A DNA stretch of 64,000 bases from Opitutus terrae PB90-1. GTDB lineage: Bacteria; Verrucomicrobiota; Verrucomicrobiia; Opitutales; Opitutaceae. The notes beneath the pieces are model-generated. The model searched no databases. It was not told the origin of the DNA and worked only from the letters and a program-made list of their open reading frames with translations. This document shows, piece by piece, positions 1-9,709 of the stretch. The stretch spans positions 4,225,001 through 4,289,000 of the forward strand of contig NC_010571.1 in the NCBI RefSeq assembly GCF_000019965.1, given 5' to 3'. Each line of letters opens with the position of its first letter. Position 1 is the first letter of the stretch. A program made the translations under genes and the position numbers.

Positions 1-657
1 CAGCGGGTTCCTTGGTTCGGCACCGACAGGCAGGGTGAGCGCCATCCCGTAACCGGCGAGGAGCAGAGCCCAGGTCCGAGCCGTGAGCACACCGGGCAAG
101 AACTGGCCGGAGACGGAAGGCAGCAACACGAAAACCAACGCCGTCGCGGCGGCGCTCGCGCGCCCATACCTCCACGCCATGAAGGCCACGGCGACGGCAA
201 ACGCCAGCATGTGCGCGACGATCGGCTCCCACAGCGCGGCTTGTTCGACGGCGATCGGCAGCGGTGATCCGTTCACCACGTGGACGCCCCAAGCCACCGC
301 GGCGAGCCACGTGGCATACAACTTCGGCAGCAGCTGCGGGCGTCCGCTGGGAACGGTGTCACCGTCGTAGGTGCGTGCGCCCAACGGTCCCGAAGCGATC
401 AGTTCCTGCGTCGCCGCGATCCAGCGATAGGTTTCTCCCCGTTCGTATTTTCCCAGGAAATGTCGCTCACCGAGCACGTATCCAGTGGCAGAACCGGAGT
501 CACGCGCCGGCGGAGGATTTCCTTGGGCCGACAGATCGGACACCCATCGGAGCTGCGCGAGATCCGCCCGGATCATCAATGCGAGCGCGCCGGCGATCGC
601 CGCGATCCAGAGCAGCGTTGGCCAGCGAGGCCAGGATGCGATCTTCGAGACGTTCAT
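1..657 (-). CDS. Integral membrane protein, N-terminal 219 residues (cut by window edge)
   Basis: An open frame runs from an ATG at 657 down to base 1 without a stop, so only the N-terminal part is present. Translation starts MNVSKIASWPRW and shows a first membrane helix (about residues 14-31), then a roughly 100-residue polar segment rich in Gly, Arg and Trp (GYVLGERHFLGKYERGETYR). At least three further hydrophobic helices follow from about residue 113 (ATWLAAVAWGVHVV, HMLAFAVAVAFMAW, LLLAGYGMAL). A long extracytoplasmic loop after helix 1 followed by many helices resembles GT-C-fold or oligosaccharyltransferase-like proteins, but I cannot confirm a family. It begins 37 bases after the stop of the UnbV protein gene on the same strand, so the two are probably co-transcribed. 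Confidence 0.72.
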   Translation of the reverse strand, partial: MNVSKIASWPRWPTLLWIAAIAGALALMIRADLAQLRWVSDLSAQGNPPPARDSGSATGYVLGERHFLGKYERGETYRWIAATQELIASGPLGARTYDGDTVPSGRPQLLPKLYATWLAAVAWGVHVVNGSPLPIAVEQAALWEPIVAHMLAFAVAVAFMAWRYGRASAAATALVFVLLPSVSGQFLPGVLTARTWALLLAGYGMALTLPVGAEPRNPL

Positions 658-694
658 CGGTCGTTGAGGTTGAAGCTGGCGCGGGAAACTCCGT

Positions 695-3600
695 TCATCG
701 CTGCAGGATCCAGGGCCCTTGTTCCGGCGGGGAGGAATGGCGCGAACGATGCCCATCCGGCCAGGTGACGATCGCCTCGACGAGCGAATCACCTGGAGGA
801 ATCGCCGCAAAGAGGCCGGGAGCGGATTGGCTGAACCAACCTCCGCCGACGGTGATCTGATAGTGGGCCGGCGGCAGGTGTGCATACACGAGCTCCACGC
901 GAGCGCCGACGGCGTCGGGATTGGCCTGGGATCCCTGGAGTCGCACGGTCAGCCACCGGGGCTGGACGGACTGGTTCGTCAGCAATTGCGTGGGGCCGCC
1001 ATGCCGGGTGATGAACAGGTCCGGCCGGCCGCTGCCGTGCGCATCCAGCAGCACCAGAGCGCGGGCATTGCCAGGCACCACCACGCCGGAGCGCGCGGGC
1101 GCCAGGGCCTCGAGGCGACCGTCGCCTTTGCCCTTCAGGAAAATGCCGAGTCCGCCGTCGAAGCGCGGCACCGCCGCGTCCGAATTTTGCACCGCGCAGA
1201 CATCCACAAGCCCGTCGCCATCCAAATCCGTGGCGACGATTCCCTGAATGGGGCCAAGCTGGGCGATTCGGGGCAACGGGCTGAACCGATACGTGCCGTC
1301 CGGCTGGCTAAGAAACGCACCGGAAGAAAAGTTGTCCGCGCGCCGGACTTCGGCGGCGGCCACGATCTGGTCTCCGAAAACCGCGGCCATCGTCGCCCGG
1401 GCGAAATCATCATTCTTCGGATACCGCCGCGGAATGAACGGCAGCCGGGCGGCGAGATCCGCCCGGGGGCGCAAGGGATAGAGTTCGTCGCCATCGTAGA
1501 CGGCCTCGGCGATGAGCTTGGTGCCGTTCTGGGCAAAGTCCCCGTAGAACAGCGTGGCCGGGTGTTTCGCCGAAGCCTCGTAGGTCGTGTTCAGGCCCAG
1601 ATTGCCGGCCACGAAATCCGGTCGTCCGTCGCCATTCAGGTCGGCGGTGACGATGCTGTTCCACCAGCCACGTCCGCCCGAGGCGAATCCCGCTTGCGCC
1701 GTCCGATCGGAGAAGTGGCCGCTCCCGTCGTTGTGAAAATAGCGCACGGTGTCCCATTCCAGCGCGAAGAGGAGATCCGGGCGGCCGTCCAGATCGACGT
1801 CGCAAAAGAGGGCGCTCTTGACCAGTCCGACCGCGCCGACACCGGCCGAGCCGCCGCTGATGTCCGTGAATCGCCCGCGGTCGTTGCGCAGCAGCACGCT
1901 TTGTGGTGTCTCCGGATAACGTCCGGGCACAGAGCGGCCGCCCAGGAACAGGTCCAGGTCTCCGTCTCCGTCAATGTCGGCCGCGGTCACGGCGCCGACG
2001 TTGAGCGAAAGCTCCGGGAGCCAGTCGGTCGGCGTGAAGTTGCCGGTGCCGTCGTTGGCGTAGATCACCGGACGAAAGGCATCGGGCCAGGCGACGGTGT
2101 TCGCGCTCGCCCGGGTGACGAGCAGATCGCGCGTGCCATTCTGATCGACATCGAGGAAGAGCGCCGGGCCCTCCTCGACGCCGCCCGCGGCCACGCCGCG
2201 TGCCGGTTCTTCGACCAACCGGTTCGCTGCGCGGCGAAGCACCCGGCCGGGGGAGCCCGGCGTGGCGGTGAGGTAAACGTCATCGTCGCCATCGCCGTCG
2301 AGATCCGAGACGACGACGCCCGGCCCGCGCCGGTCGGTGCGAAATGGAATGAACCACTGCTCCTTGTCGGGAATCGCCAGAGGGGACGCGTCGTTCAGCA
2401 CCAGTCCGGCGGTCTCGGCCCCCGGCTGGAACAACGGCGGTGGCGACACCGCGCCAGCGGGTGCGACGGTGCCCGCTTCCGTGATCAAATAGGCGTAGCC
2501 GGCCTCCAGATGGTCGAACACCTGCGTGATCCCCGAGGGCCAGTCGATGCGCAGCTGATCGACCCTGGTGTCCGAGCCCAAGCCGAAATGCGCCACGAGC
2601 TCGCTACCCGAGGCGTATCCGCGGGCCACGGTCATCGCCCGGATCTGGGGCCCGGAACCAGTTTCGATCCGCACGATGGCGCCCACGCCGTCGCGATTGG
2701 ACGTGGTGCCGCGCAGCCGGACCTGCAGCGCGTGCGGCCCGATGCTGTCGTTGCGGAAAACGCTCAGCCCGCCATCATAGTTCAAATACACGAGGTCAAG
2801 ATCGCCGTCGCCATCGAAGTCTGCGGTGGCGGAGCCAAAGCTTACGCCCACCTCGCCGAGGCCCCATTCGTCGGTGACCGGCTCAAACCCTTCGCCGTGC
2901 CGGTTGCGGAAAGCGAGATTCGGTTCGTTCAACGGCGGCGCCTTTTTCATCACGCTGATCCGCTGCATGTCGGAAAGCGCGCGCATCATGCCCGCGAGCA
3001 GATCGGTGTTGTTGGCCTCGCGCACCATGCCGTTGGTCACGTGCAGGTCTGTCCAACCGTCGTTGTCGAAATCCTCGAAGCGTGGCGACCAGGTCCAATC
3101 GGTCGCCTCGACGCCGGCCCAACACGCCACTTCCGCGAAGTTGCCGCGCCCGGAATTCAGCAGCAGCGCGCTGCGCATGTATTGGGGCGCCGTGCGCTCG
3201 GTGGTCACGGTCTGGAGCACGTCGTTGCGGGAGGCGGCCAGCCCGCGCCGGTCCTTCTCCCGGCTCGTCGTCGCCATGTCGGCGATCAGCAGGTCGAAGT
3301 GTCCGTCATTGTTGATGTCCGCCGTATCCGCGCCCATCGAGGAGTAGGGCGTGTGCGGCACCACCGCGTCGAGGACATTGGTAAAGGTGCCGTCGCCGTT
3401 GTTGTGATAGAACAGGTCGGCCCCGGAAAAGTCGTTGCTGAGGTAGAGATCGGGCCAGCGGTCGCCATCGTAGTCGAGCCAGGTGGCCGCATGTCCGAAA
3501 GTCTTCGCCCCGACGCCGGCGGTGGCCGTGGTTTCCACGAAGAAGCCCTTTCCGGTGTTGCGAAACAGCCGATCGGGCCGGCCCAAGGGCTCGGTGCCTT

Positions 3601-4264
3601 CCAGCAGATTGGTGAGGATCATCACGTCGAGCCAGCCGTCGCGGTCGTAGTCGGCAAACGCGCCGACCACGCTGCCATCGACGATCGCCAGCCCGCGCAG
3701 CTCCGCTTCCTCGCTGAACGTGCCGTCGCCGTGGTTGATGTAGAGCAGATTGGGAGCGCCCAACCGACAGACGAAGAGATCCAGCCAGCCGTCGTTGTTC
3801 ACGTCGGCAAACACCGCGCCCTGGTGCCAGGTGCTCTCGCGATCGGAGGAGAGGGCGCCCTTGAGCCAGTCCAGCGTGGACACCTGCTCGGCCACTCCGG
3901 CACGGTCGGTGACGTCCTCGAACTTCCACCCGCCCAGGTTGCGAAATAGACGGCCGGGCTGCGTCTTGGTGCTCACGTAGAGGTCGACCTTGCCGTCGCG
4001 ATCGAAGTCGCCGACGGCCACGCCCGAGCCCATCGCCCCGCCCATGAACGGCCGGTAGCGACTGCCCCACATCCGCGGGTCGTTGTAGCGGTTGTCGACT
4101 GCCAGCCCGGTGAGCGTCGGGCTGAGCGGAGCGAACAGCGACTGGCCGCTGCGCTGCGAGGGCGACGCGAAGGGCGTGCGCGTGAGATCAGCCGATGCGG
4201 CTCCATCGGCCGCGCTCAGCAACAGCAGCACGGCGATGAGGCAAACGAATCGAGGTGAGGGCAT
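695..4264 (-). CDS. Secreted FG-GAP/VCBS repeat protein with two ASPIC/UnbV domains
   Basis: The product is a predicted extracellular beta-propeller protein of about 1189 residues. The frame is open upstream to 4369, but the ATG at 4264 places a clean signal peptide (MPSPRFVCLIAVLLLL, cleavage after ASA) at the N-terminus, so I start there. Many calcium-binding DxDxDGxxD-type repeats are visible (DFDRDGKVDLY, DVNNDGWLDLF, DINNDGHFDLL, DFDGDGDLDLV, DLDGDGDDDVY). An ASPIC/UnbV module (RIDWPSGITQVFDHL) lies near residue 570 and a second one (EAIVTWPDGHRSRHS) at the C-terminus, so the protein looks like two VCBS-UnbV cassettes in tandem. Such proteins are common on the surface of Verrucomicrobia, Planctomycetes and Bacteroidetes, usually with unknown ligand. 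It precedes the membrane protein at 657 and is divergent from the TonB receptor gene. Confidence 0.9.
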   Translation of the reverse strand: MPSPRFVCLIAVLLLLSAADGAASADLTRTPFASPSQRSGQSLFAPLSPTLTGLAVDNRYNDPRMWGSRYRPFMGGAMGSGVAVGDFDRDGKVDLYVSTKTQPGRLFRNLGGWKFEDVTDRAGVAEQVSTLDWLKGALSSDRESTWHQGAVFADVNNDGWLDLFVCRLGAPNLLYINHGDGTFSEEAELRGLAIVDGSVVGAFADYDRDGWLDVMILTNLLEGTEPLGRPDRLFRNTGKGFFVETTATAGVGAKTFGHAATWLDYDGDRWPDLYLSNDFSGADLFYHNNGDGTFTNVLDAVVPHTPYSSMGADTADINNDGHFDLLIADMATTSREKDRRGLAASRNDVLQTVTTERTAPQYMRSALLLNSGRGNFAEVACWAGVEATDWTWSPRFEDFDNDGWTDLHVTNGMVREANNTDLLAGMMRALSDMQRISVMKKAPPLNEPNLAFRNRHGEGFEPVTDEWGLGEVGVSFGSATADFDGDGDLDLVYLNYDGGLSVFRNDSIGPHALQVRLRGTTSNRDGVGAIVRIETGSGPQIRAMTVARGYASGSELVAHFGLGSDTRVDQLRIDWPSGITQVFDHLEAGYAYLITEAGTVAPAGAVSPPPLFQPGAETAGLVLNDASPLAIPDKEQWFIPFRTDRRGPGVVVSDLDGDGDDDVYLTATPGSPGRVLRRAANRLVEEPARGVAAGGVEEGPALFLDVDQNGTRDLLVTRASANTVAWPDAFRPVIYANDGTGNFTPTDWLPELSLNVGAVTAADIDGDGDLDLFLGGRSVPGRYPETPQSVLLRNDRGRFTDISGGSAGVGAVGLVKSALFCDVDLDGRPDLLFALEWDTVRYFHNDGSGHFSDRTAQAGFASGGRGWWNSIVTADLNGDGRPDFVAGNLGLNTTYEASAKHPATLFYGDFAQNGTKLIAEAVYDGDELYPLRPRADLAARLPFIPRRYPKNDDFARATMAAVFGDQIVAAAEVRRADNFSSGAFLSQPDGTYRFSPLPRIAQLGPIQGIVATDLDGDGLVDVCAVQNSDAAVPRFDGGLGIFLKGKGDGRLEALAPARSGVVVPGNARALVLLDAHGSGRPDLFITRHGGPTQLLTNQSVQPRWLTVRLQGSQANPDAVGARVELVYAHLPPAHYQITVGGGWFSQSAPGLFAAIPPGDSLVEAIVTWPDGHRSRHSSPPEQGPWILQR

Positions 4265-4682
4265 GCGGGCGAAAGGCGTTTCCGGAGCCGGTGGGCGCAG
4301 GGCCGGTGACGGTACGGGCGAGGGGGCGAACGCGGCCGGGAAAACATAGGGGATCCACGGAAGCAGCAACCCGTCATTTGGTATAGGACCGCCTATTACT
4401 CGGGACAGTGGTTGCGTGCGTCGCTCTTGGGCGGAGGCCGCAAAACCGCACCTACGATTGTCGCAAACCGCCCGTAGACCCCTCCGCAGCGGCTTGTTAG
4501 TATCAATGAAACCAGGCCGCTCAGCAGCACGAGCGTCCGCGTGTCATATACCCAGGACACAAATACCCCATGATCATTTCGGCGCCGCACGCTCCGGCCG
4601 CTCGCGTTTTCCCACACCGGGAACTGCGCGGCGGTCTGGGCGTTACCCGGCGACAGAAAGCAACGACCTCAACACCGCACCC
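4265..4682. promoter_or_regulatory. Divergent intergenic region with a small palindrome
   Basis: These 418 bases separate the divergent UnbV-protein and TonB-receptor genes and must hold both promoters. The middle (about 4340-4600) is less GC-rich than the flanks. A short perfect inverted repeat, ATAGG-ACCG-CCTAT, sits at 4383-4396 and could be an operator, though it is short enough to occur by chance. No convincing -35/-10 pair or Shine-Dalgarno site was identified; the receptor ATG is preceded by a C-rich leader. Confidence 0.4.
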
Positions 4683-7600
4683 ATGACAAAACGAAGAGCG
4701 ATCTATCATCTCAGGGCCGCCGGCACATTGCTGGTGGCGGTCCTCGCCCCGGCGGGCGTCCTGGCGCAGACCACGACGACTCCGCCCGCCCCGCAAGACG
4801 AGGATGTCGTCCTCCTGTCCCCGTTCGAAGTCTCCGCCGAGCAACAAAGCAACGGCTACGCCACGGCGACGACCCTGGCCGGCAATCGCTTGAACACCGA
4901 CCTGCGGGACCTCGGCACGGCTCTCTCCGTCTACAACGCCGAGTTCATGACGGATATCGGAGCCACGGATCAGCGGTCCCTGCTCCAGTATACGCTGGGG
5001 ACGGAGGTCGGTGGCGTGCTGGGCAATTACTCGGGATCCGGCGGCGGCAACGCGCCGAATACCAACGCGAGCTTGAGCCCGCAGTCGACGAATCGTGTCC
5101 GGGGACTGGTGAACGCAGACAATACGCGCGATCTTTACCTGACCAGCATCCCGTGGGACGGCTACAACGTCGAGGCCGTGGACATCCAGCGCGGCCCGAA
5201 CGCCATCCTCTTCGGCCAAGGCAGTGCGGGCGGCGTCATCAACACGCGCACGAAGCAGGCGAGTTTCCGGAATCTGGCTGAAGCCGCTGTGCGCGTCGAC
5301 CAATACGGCAGTATCCGCGGCACGCTCGACATCAACCGCGTGCTCCTCCCGGAAGAGCTCTCGCTGCGCCTGGCACTCGTCCAGAACGAGGGCAAGTTTC
5401 AGCAGAAGCCCGCGTTTGAAAACTTCAACCGGCAGTTCGTCGCCTTCCGCTACGAGCCGAAGTTCCTGAAGAAGGCGGGGGCACGCACCATCATCAAGCT
5501 CGACGGCGAGCTCGGCTCCTCGACCAGCAACCGGCCGCGCAACATGCCGCCGCAGGATCGGATCACGCCGTGGTTCAGCATCGGCACGCCGGTCTACAAC
5601 CTGGCCTGGTTAAACGAGGGCAACTGGCAGATCCCCGGTCGCGGCGCTGCCGTGCGTCAGGATTTCGCCACGCCGGCCAATCCGAATCCCAACTTCCAGC
5701 CGTTGCTCGGCGGTCAGGGTGCGGGCTATTCGGGCAATTACTTCGGCGGTTCGGTCTTCCAGTATAACGGCGACTCGTCGACGCCGCTGTTCGCGATGGC
5801 CCTGAATCCGGTCACCTACTTGGGCCTGGGCGCGAACGGCCAACGCGACGGCAATATCGCGGGCCTGGCGCCGTCCGGACCGCGCGGCATGCCGGGATAT
5901 CGCGATTACGCCTTCGAAATGAAGCTGCCGTTCGCCTCGCTGGCCAAGAACAAGTTCATCACGGATACCAACGTGTTCGATTTCTACAACAACCTGCTCG
6001 ATGGTGACATCAAGCGCGAGTGGTACGACTTCAACACCTTCGACGCGTCGATCAGCCAGACCTTCTTCAACGACCAGCTGGGTTTCGACATCGGTTACCA
6101 CGACGAGACCTACAAGGATGGTGGCTATAATCCGGTGAGCGACACGATCTTCATCGACGTGCAGGCGCGCTGGACGGATGGCACGAACACGCCGGAGAAT
6201 GGCTGGTACTACGACGGCACGCCGAACGTGGGCACGGGCCGGCCGTTTGTTTCCGTTGGCAACGGCGAGGGCCGCGGCCGCATGGACCGGGAAAGCACGC
6301 GGGCGACGGCGTTTGCTACGCATGACTTCGCCAAGTCGGCCGACAGCCACTGGCTGCTCCGCATCCTTGGCCAGCACACCGTGACCGGTATGGTGTCCCA
6401 GGACGACACCTTCCGCACGACCGAAAATTGGGTGAAGAGCACCTTCGTCGGCGACTACTACAACCATCCGCAGTTTGCCGAGATCAAGGACAACAACGGC
6501 CGGTTCTGGGCCGATTTCGTGCCGCAGATGAACGTCTACGTCGGGCCCCAGCTGACCGGCAAGAGCCTCGGGCAGGACTTGGGCATCCGTGGCCCGTCGG
6601 CCACACCGATCATTCCCAGCACGGTAAACCTGCGCTACTTCGACTCCACGTGGACGGCGACCGGAGTCAACCCGGCCGATCCTTGGTACAATCAAGTCAC
6701 TGCCGGTCTGCCCCAAGGGCCTGCGCTCTCGACGCAATCGGAGAACCCGGCGAATTATCGTGGCTGGGGCACCCGGTCGGTGTCGCTGATGACGGATGCG
6801 GATCCCAACAACATTCCGGCGCTCATGTCGGAGCGGACGTGGGACTCGCGGTTCAACGATGCCACCGCGCTCGTCTGGCAGGGCAAGTTCTGGGATGATG
6901 CGATCGTCGCGACGGCGGGCATGCGTCGCGACAAGGTGGGTCAGACGTTCACCCGTTGGAATCGCGAGGAATCCACTGACGATCCCACGCAGATTCGCTC
7001 CACGGTGAGCGTGCTCGGCCCGGTCCAGGAGGATTCCCGGAGCTGGGGTGTGGTCGCCCATTTCGACCAGCTGCCTTGGGTGGGCCGGTGGATGAAACGA
7101 CTGCCGGTCAGCATCAGCGCCACGTATAACAAGTCCGAAAACTTCCAGACGGGCACGATCTATCAGGACTACTTCGGCCAGGAGCTGCCACTGCCGTCCG
7201 GTGAAACCAAGGACATGGGCGTCATTCTGGCGACGCGCGATGGCAAATACGCCTTCAAGGTCAACAAGTTCGAGTCGGCGGTGAAGAACAACCCGTCGTC
7301 CGGGCTGCAGTTCTGGAACTACGGCAACAACGTGGGCATCTACGCCCAAGCCTATCACCAGATCAAATACAACTACGTGAACCGCAGCCAGCCGAACAGC
7401 CAACGCTATGGCGCCAACATCATCAGCGATCTGCCGGTGCCAGGACCGGCGGATCCGCAGACGAAGTGGAACTTCGACTACCAGCCGCTGAACGGCCAGA
7501 CGCTGGAGCAGGCGCAACAGCTCGAAGTCGCGGTGATCAACGCGTGGGATCAGTGGCTCACGGAATTGGCTCCGCTCCCGCAGGTCATGGCGAAAGCCTG

Positions 7601-8348
7601 GAGCTTTGCGTGGGATGGCAGCGACTTCACGGAGACGGCGCTGGCCAACTTCCGCTACACGGAAGACCTGCTGGCCGAGGGCTACGAATTCGAGCTGCAC
7701 GCCCAGGTGACCGACAACTGGCGGATGACGCTCAATGCGTCGCGGATCAAATCGTATCGTGACAATCTGGGCAACACGCCGGTGCCGGGCGGCGGGATGA
7801 CGATGACCGACTATCTGGTCGATTTCGACCGCCGGCTGAACGAGACGGCCATGGGTGACCTCCGCATTTGGGGCCCGGGCGGCTCGGCGAACGCGCGCGA
7901 CAACTGGAATGGATACGCCAACGGTGACCTGAAGGCCCGGCTGGCGGAACAGGGCACCGTCGTTCCCGAGAATCGCCTCTGGCACTTCAACCTGATCACG
8001 AACTACGACTTCACCGAGGGCCGTTTGAAGGGGTGGAGCGTCGGTGGCGCGGTCAGGTATCAGTCGGCCATGACCCTGGCCTACAAGCCCATCCAGCAGC
8101 CGAAGTACATCGAGTACGATCTTAGCGCGCCGTACCGGGACAAGGCGCTCACCGACTTCGATGTGTGGATCGGTTATCATCGGAAGCTCTTCCACGAGAA
8201 GATCGATTGGCACGCCCAGTTGAACATCGCCAACGTCGGCGTGGGCAACGAACTGCTCCCGGTCACCGTGCAGCCCGACGGCTCGCCGGCGGCCTATCGT
8301 ATCCGACCCCCGCAGCAAATATTCCTGACGAACACCTTCAGGTTCTAG
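4683..8348 (+). CDS. TonB-dependent outer-membrane receptor (Verrucomicrobia type)
   Basis: This 1221-residue protein is a TonB-dependent receptor that would import a substrate across the outer membrane using energy from TonB-ExbBD. The ATG at 4683 gives a signal peptide (MTKRRAIYHLRAAGTLLVAV, cut near VLAQ); the frame is open upstream to 4416 but that part is not signal-like. After a Thr/Pro stretch comes LLSPFEVSAEQQ, which in Opitutaceae receptors occupies the TonB-box position. A plug domain follows (about residues 55-210, with VEAVDIQRGPNAILFGQGSAGGVI), then a long beta-barrel ending in TNTFRF with terminal Phe, the outer-membrane assembly signature. At over 1200 residues it is longer than most siderophore receptors, which fits polymer or oligosaccharide receptors. 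The substrate is not evident; downstream surface proteins and the xylan-type hydrolase suggest plant polysaccharide oligomers. Confidence 0.93.
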   Translation: MTKRRAIYHLRAAGTLLVAVLAPAGVLAQTTTTPPAPQDEDVVLLSPFEVSAEQQSNGYATATTLAGNRLNTDLRDLGTALSVYNAEFMTDIGATDQRSLLQYTLGTEVGGVLGNYSGSGGGNAPNTNASLSPQSTNRVRGLVNADNTRDLYLTSIPWDGYNVEAVDIQRGPNAILFGQGSAGGVINTRTKQASFRNLAEAAVRVDQYGSIRGTLDINRVLLPEELSLRLALVQNEGKFQQKPAFENFNRQFVAFRYEPKFLKKAGARTIIKLDGELGSSTSNRPRNMPPQDRITPWFSIGTPVYNLAWLNEGNWQIPGRGAAVRQDFATPANPNPNFQPLLGGQGAGYSGNYFGGSVFQYNGDSSTPLFAMALNPVTYLGLGANGQRDGNIAGLAPSGPRGMPGYRDYAFEMKLPFASLAKNKFITDTNVFDFYNNLLDGDIKREWYDFNTFDASISQTFFNDQLGFDIGYHDETYKDGGYNPVSDTIFIDVQARWTDGTNTPENGWYYDGTPNVGTGRPFVSVGNGEGRGRMDRESTRATAFATHDFAKSADSHWLLRILGQHTVTGMVSQDDTFRTTENWVKSTFVGDYYNHPQFAEIKDNNGRFWADFVPQMNVYVGPQLTGKSLGQDLGIRGPSATPIIPSTVNLRYFDSTWTATGVNPADPWYNQVTAGLPQGPALSTQSENPANYRGWGTRSVSLMTDADPNNIPALMSERTWDSRFNDATALVWQGKFWDDAIVATAGMRRDKVGQTFTRWNREESTDDPTQIRSTVSVLGPVQEDSRSWGVVAHFDQLPWVGRWMKRLPVSISATYNKSENFQTGTIYQDYFGQELPLPSGETKDMGVILATRDGKYAFKVNKFESAVKNNPSSGLQFWNYGNNVGIYAQAYHQIKYNYVNRSQPNSQRYGANIISDLPVPGPADPQTKWNFDYQPLNGQTLEQAQQLEVAVINAWDQWLTELAPLPQVMAKAWSFAWDGSDFTETALANFRYTEDLLAEGYEFELHAQVTDNWRMTLNASRIKSYRDNLGNTPVPGGGMTMTDYLVDFDRRLNETAMGDLRIWGPGGSANARDNWNGYANGDLKARLAEQGTVVPENRLWHFNLITNYDFTEGRLKGWSVGGAVRYQSAMTLAYKPIQQPKYIEYDLSAPYRDKALTDFDVWIGYHRKLFHEKIDWHAQLNIANVGVGNELLPVTVQPDGSPAAYRIRPPQQIFLTNTFRF

Positions 8349-8367
8349 TACAGGGTGGCTGCTTCAT

Positions 8368-8402
8368 GAGCCCTGCACGTAGGTGCAGGGCTCTTCCTTT
8401 TT
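8368..8402 (+). terminator. Rho-independent terminator after the TonB receptor gene
   Basis: A perfect 11-bp stem (GAGCCCTGCAC at 8368-8378, GTGCAGGGCTC at 8383-8393) with a 4-base loop is followed by a T-rich tract (TTCCTTTTT). It lies 20 bases after the receptor stop and just before the GTG of the next gene. It may therefore reduce, rather than abolish, read-through into the lipoprotein and TPR genes. Confidence 0.9.
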
Positions 8403-8407
8403 GCCCG

Positions 8408-9709
8408 GTGACTAAACTGCACTTGCGAGGGACCGACCTGCGATTGGCCGCGTGCTGGATCGGGTTGATCGGCGCCCTCCTCGGCGGCTGTCGTCGCGAA
8501 CGCGCCGATCGCGCGGTCTCGCCCGCGGAGGTGGGGCGCGCCGCGACCATGCGGCTGGAGTACACGCCGGTTCCCATCGGCGCGCCGGTCGCGGAGTTCG
8601 GCCGACCGATGGTGACGCATGTCAAGATCGTCGACTTGGACCGCGACGGCCTGTCCGACGTGCTCTACTGCGACGGACGCAAAAACACCGTTCGATGGAT
8701 ACGCCAGGCGCCGCGCGGCGTGTTCACCGAGCACCTGATCGGAGAAGCTCCCGGGCCCGCGCATGTCGATGTGGCCGACGTCAACGGCACGGGGCGGCTC
8801 GACGTGCTCGTGGCCAGCATGGGCCAGATCATGCCGACCAACGATCAGATCGGCGCCGTGATCGTATTCGAAAATCTCGACAATCAGCACTTTCGTCGCC
8901 GCGTGCTGCTCGAGCAGACGGCGCGCGTCACGGATCTCCGGGCGGCCAATCTGCAGGGGCACACCGATGGCCGGCTGGACCTCGTCGTCGGACAATTCGG
9001 CTATGCCCAGGGCGAGACCCGCTGGATGGAGAACCAGGGGAACTGGCAATTCCGCAGCGAGGTGGTGAACACGCTCTCCGGGTGCATTCACACACCGGTG
9101 GCGGATTTCGACGCGGATGGCCGGCCCGATTTCGTGGCGCTGATCTCGCAGGAGTGGGAGGAAATTCACTGGTTCCAGAATCTCGGCCACGGACAACTGC
9201 GGGACAATCTGGTCTGGGGTTCGACCAACGAAGACTATGGCAGCAGCGGGCTCGACGTGGCCGACGTCAACCGCGACGGGAAGCCGGATCTGATCTATAC
9301 CAACGGGGACGGCTTTGACTACGCGGTGCAGGTGCCGCGCCCGTGGCATGGCATCCAGTGGCTCGAGAACCGCGGTAACGGACTGTTCAAGCTCCGTCGC
9401 GTGGGCAAGATGGCCGGGGCGTACAGCCCCTGCGCCGCGGACTTGAACGGCGATGGTTGCGTCGACCTGCTCTCGGTGAGCACGCTCGCGTACTGGTCCG
9501 ATCCCAACGCCGTTTCGATGATGGCTTGGCTGAACGACGGCCGTGAAGGATTCACGCCGGTCGTCCTCGCGCATCGCCCGATCCAACTCGTCACCGCGGC
9601 TGTCGGCGACCTCGATGGCAACGGTGTTCCCGTCATCGTGACCGGCGGGTTCCACGCCTTGCCGCCGTTCGAGCACATGAGCAGCGTCACGTTGTGGCGG
9701 AAAAAGTGA
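8408..9709 (+). CDS. VCBS/FG-GAP repeat lipoprotein
   Basis: The protein of about 433 residues is predicted to be lipid-anchored and extracytoplasmic. The GTG at 8408 is chosen because it lies just past the terminator hairpin and yields a lipoprotein signal: a hydrophobic stretch (WIGLIGALLGGC) whose lipobox LGGC puts the lipidated Cys at residue 28. An upstream open frame crosses the terminator and the end of the receptor gene and is unlikely to be used. The mature part has repeated calcium-loop motifs (DLDRDGLSDVLY, DVNGTGRLDVLV, DFDADGRPDFVA, DVNRDGKPDLIY, DLNGDGCVDLLS), consistent with a beta-propeller. It overlaps the TPR gene by GTGA, so the two are co-translated. With the receptor upstream it may be a surface partner in binding, which is inference. 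Confidence 0.85.
   Translation: MTKLHLRGTDLRLAACWIGLIGALLGGCRRERADRAVSPAEVGRAATMRLEYTPVPIGAPVAEFGRPMVTHVKIVDLDRDGLSDVLYCDGRKNTVRWIRQAPRGVFTEHLIGEAPGPAHVDVADVNGTGRLDVLVASMGQIMPTNDQIGAVIVFENLDNQHFRRRVLLEQTARVTDLRAANLQGHTDGRLDLVVGQFGYAQGETRWMENQGNWQFRSEVVNTLSGCIHTPVADFDADGRPDFVALISQEWEEIHWFQNLGHGQLRDNLVWGSTNEDYGSSGLDVADVNRDGKPDLIYTNGDGFDYAVQVPRPWHGIQWLENRGNGLFKLRRVGKMAGAYSPCAADLNGDGCVDLLSVSTLAYWSDPNAVSMMAWLNDGREGFTPVVLAHRPIQLVTAAVGDLDGNGVPVIVTGGFHALPPFEHMSSVTLWRKK

Noticed and set aside
5-657. Short plus-strand frames across the first 860 bases (for example 264-860)
   Set aside because: They are antisense to the truncated membrane protein gene, whose hydrophobic helices and clean start are better supported.
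719-3949. A 1076-codon open frame on the plus strand opposite the UnbV protein gene
   Set aside because: Its translation has no domain features and mirrors the repeat protein; long antisense frames are expected at this GC content. The same holds for 5610-8318 (minus) and 46106-48007 (plus).
4416-4682. N-terminal extension of the TonB receptor frame
   Set aside because: The 89 extra residues are Arg/Ser-rich and would bury the signal peptide that begins at the ATG at 4683.
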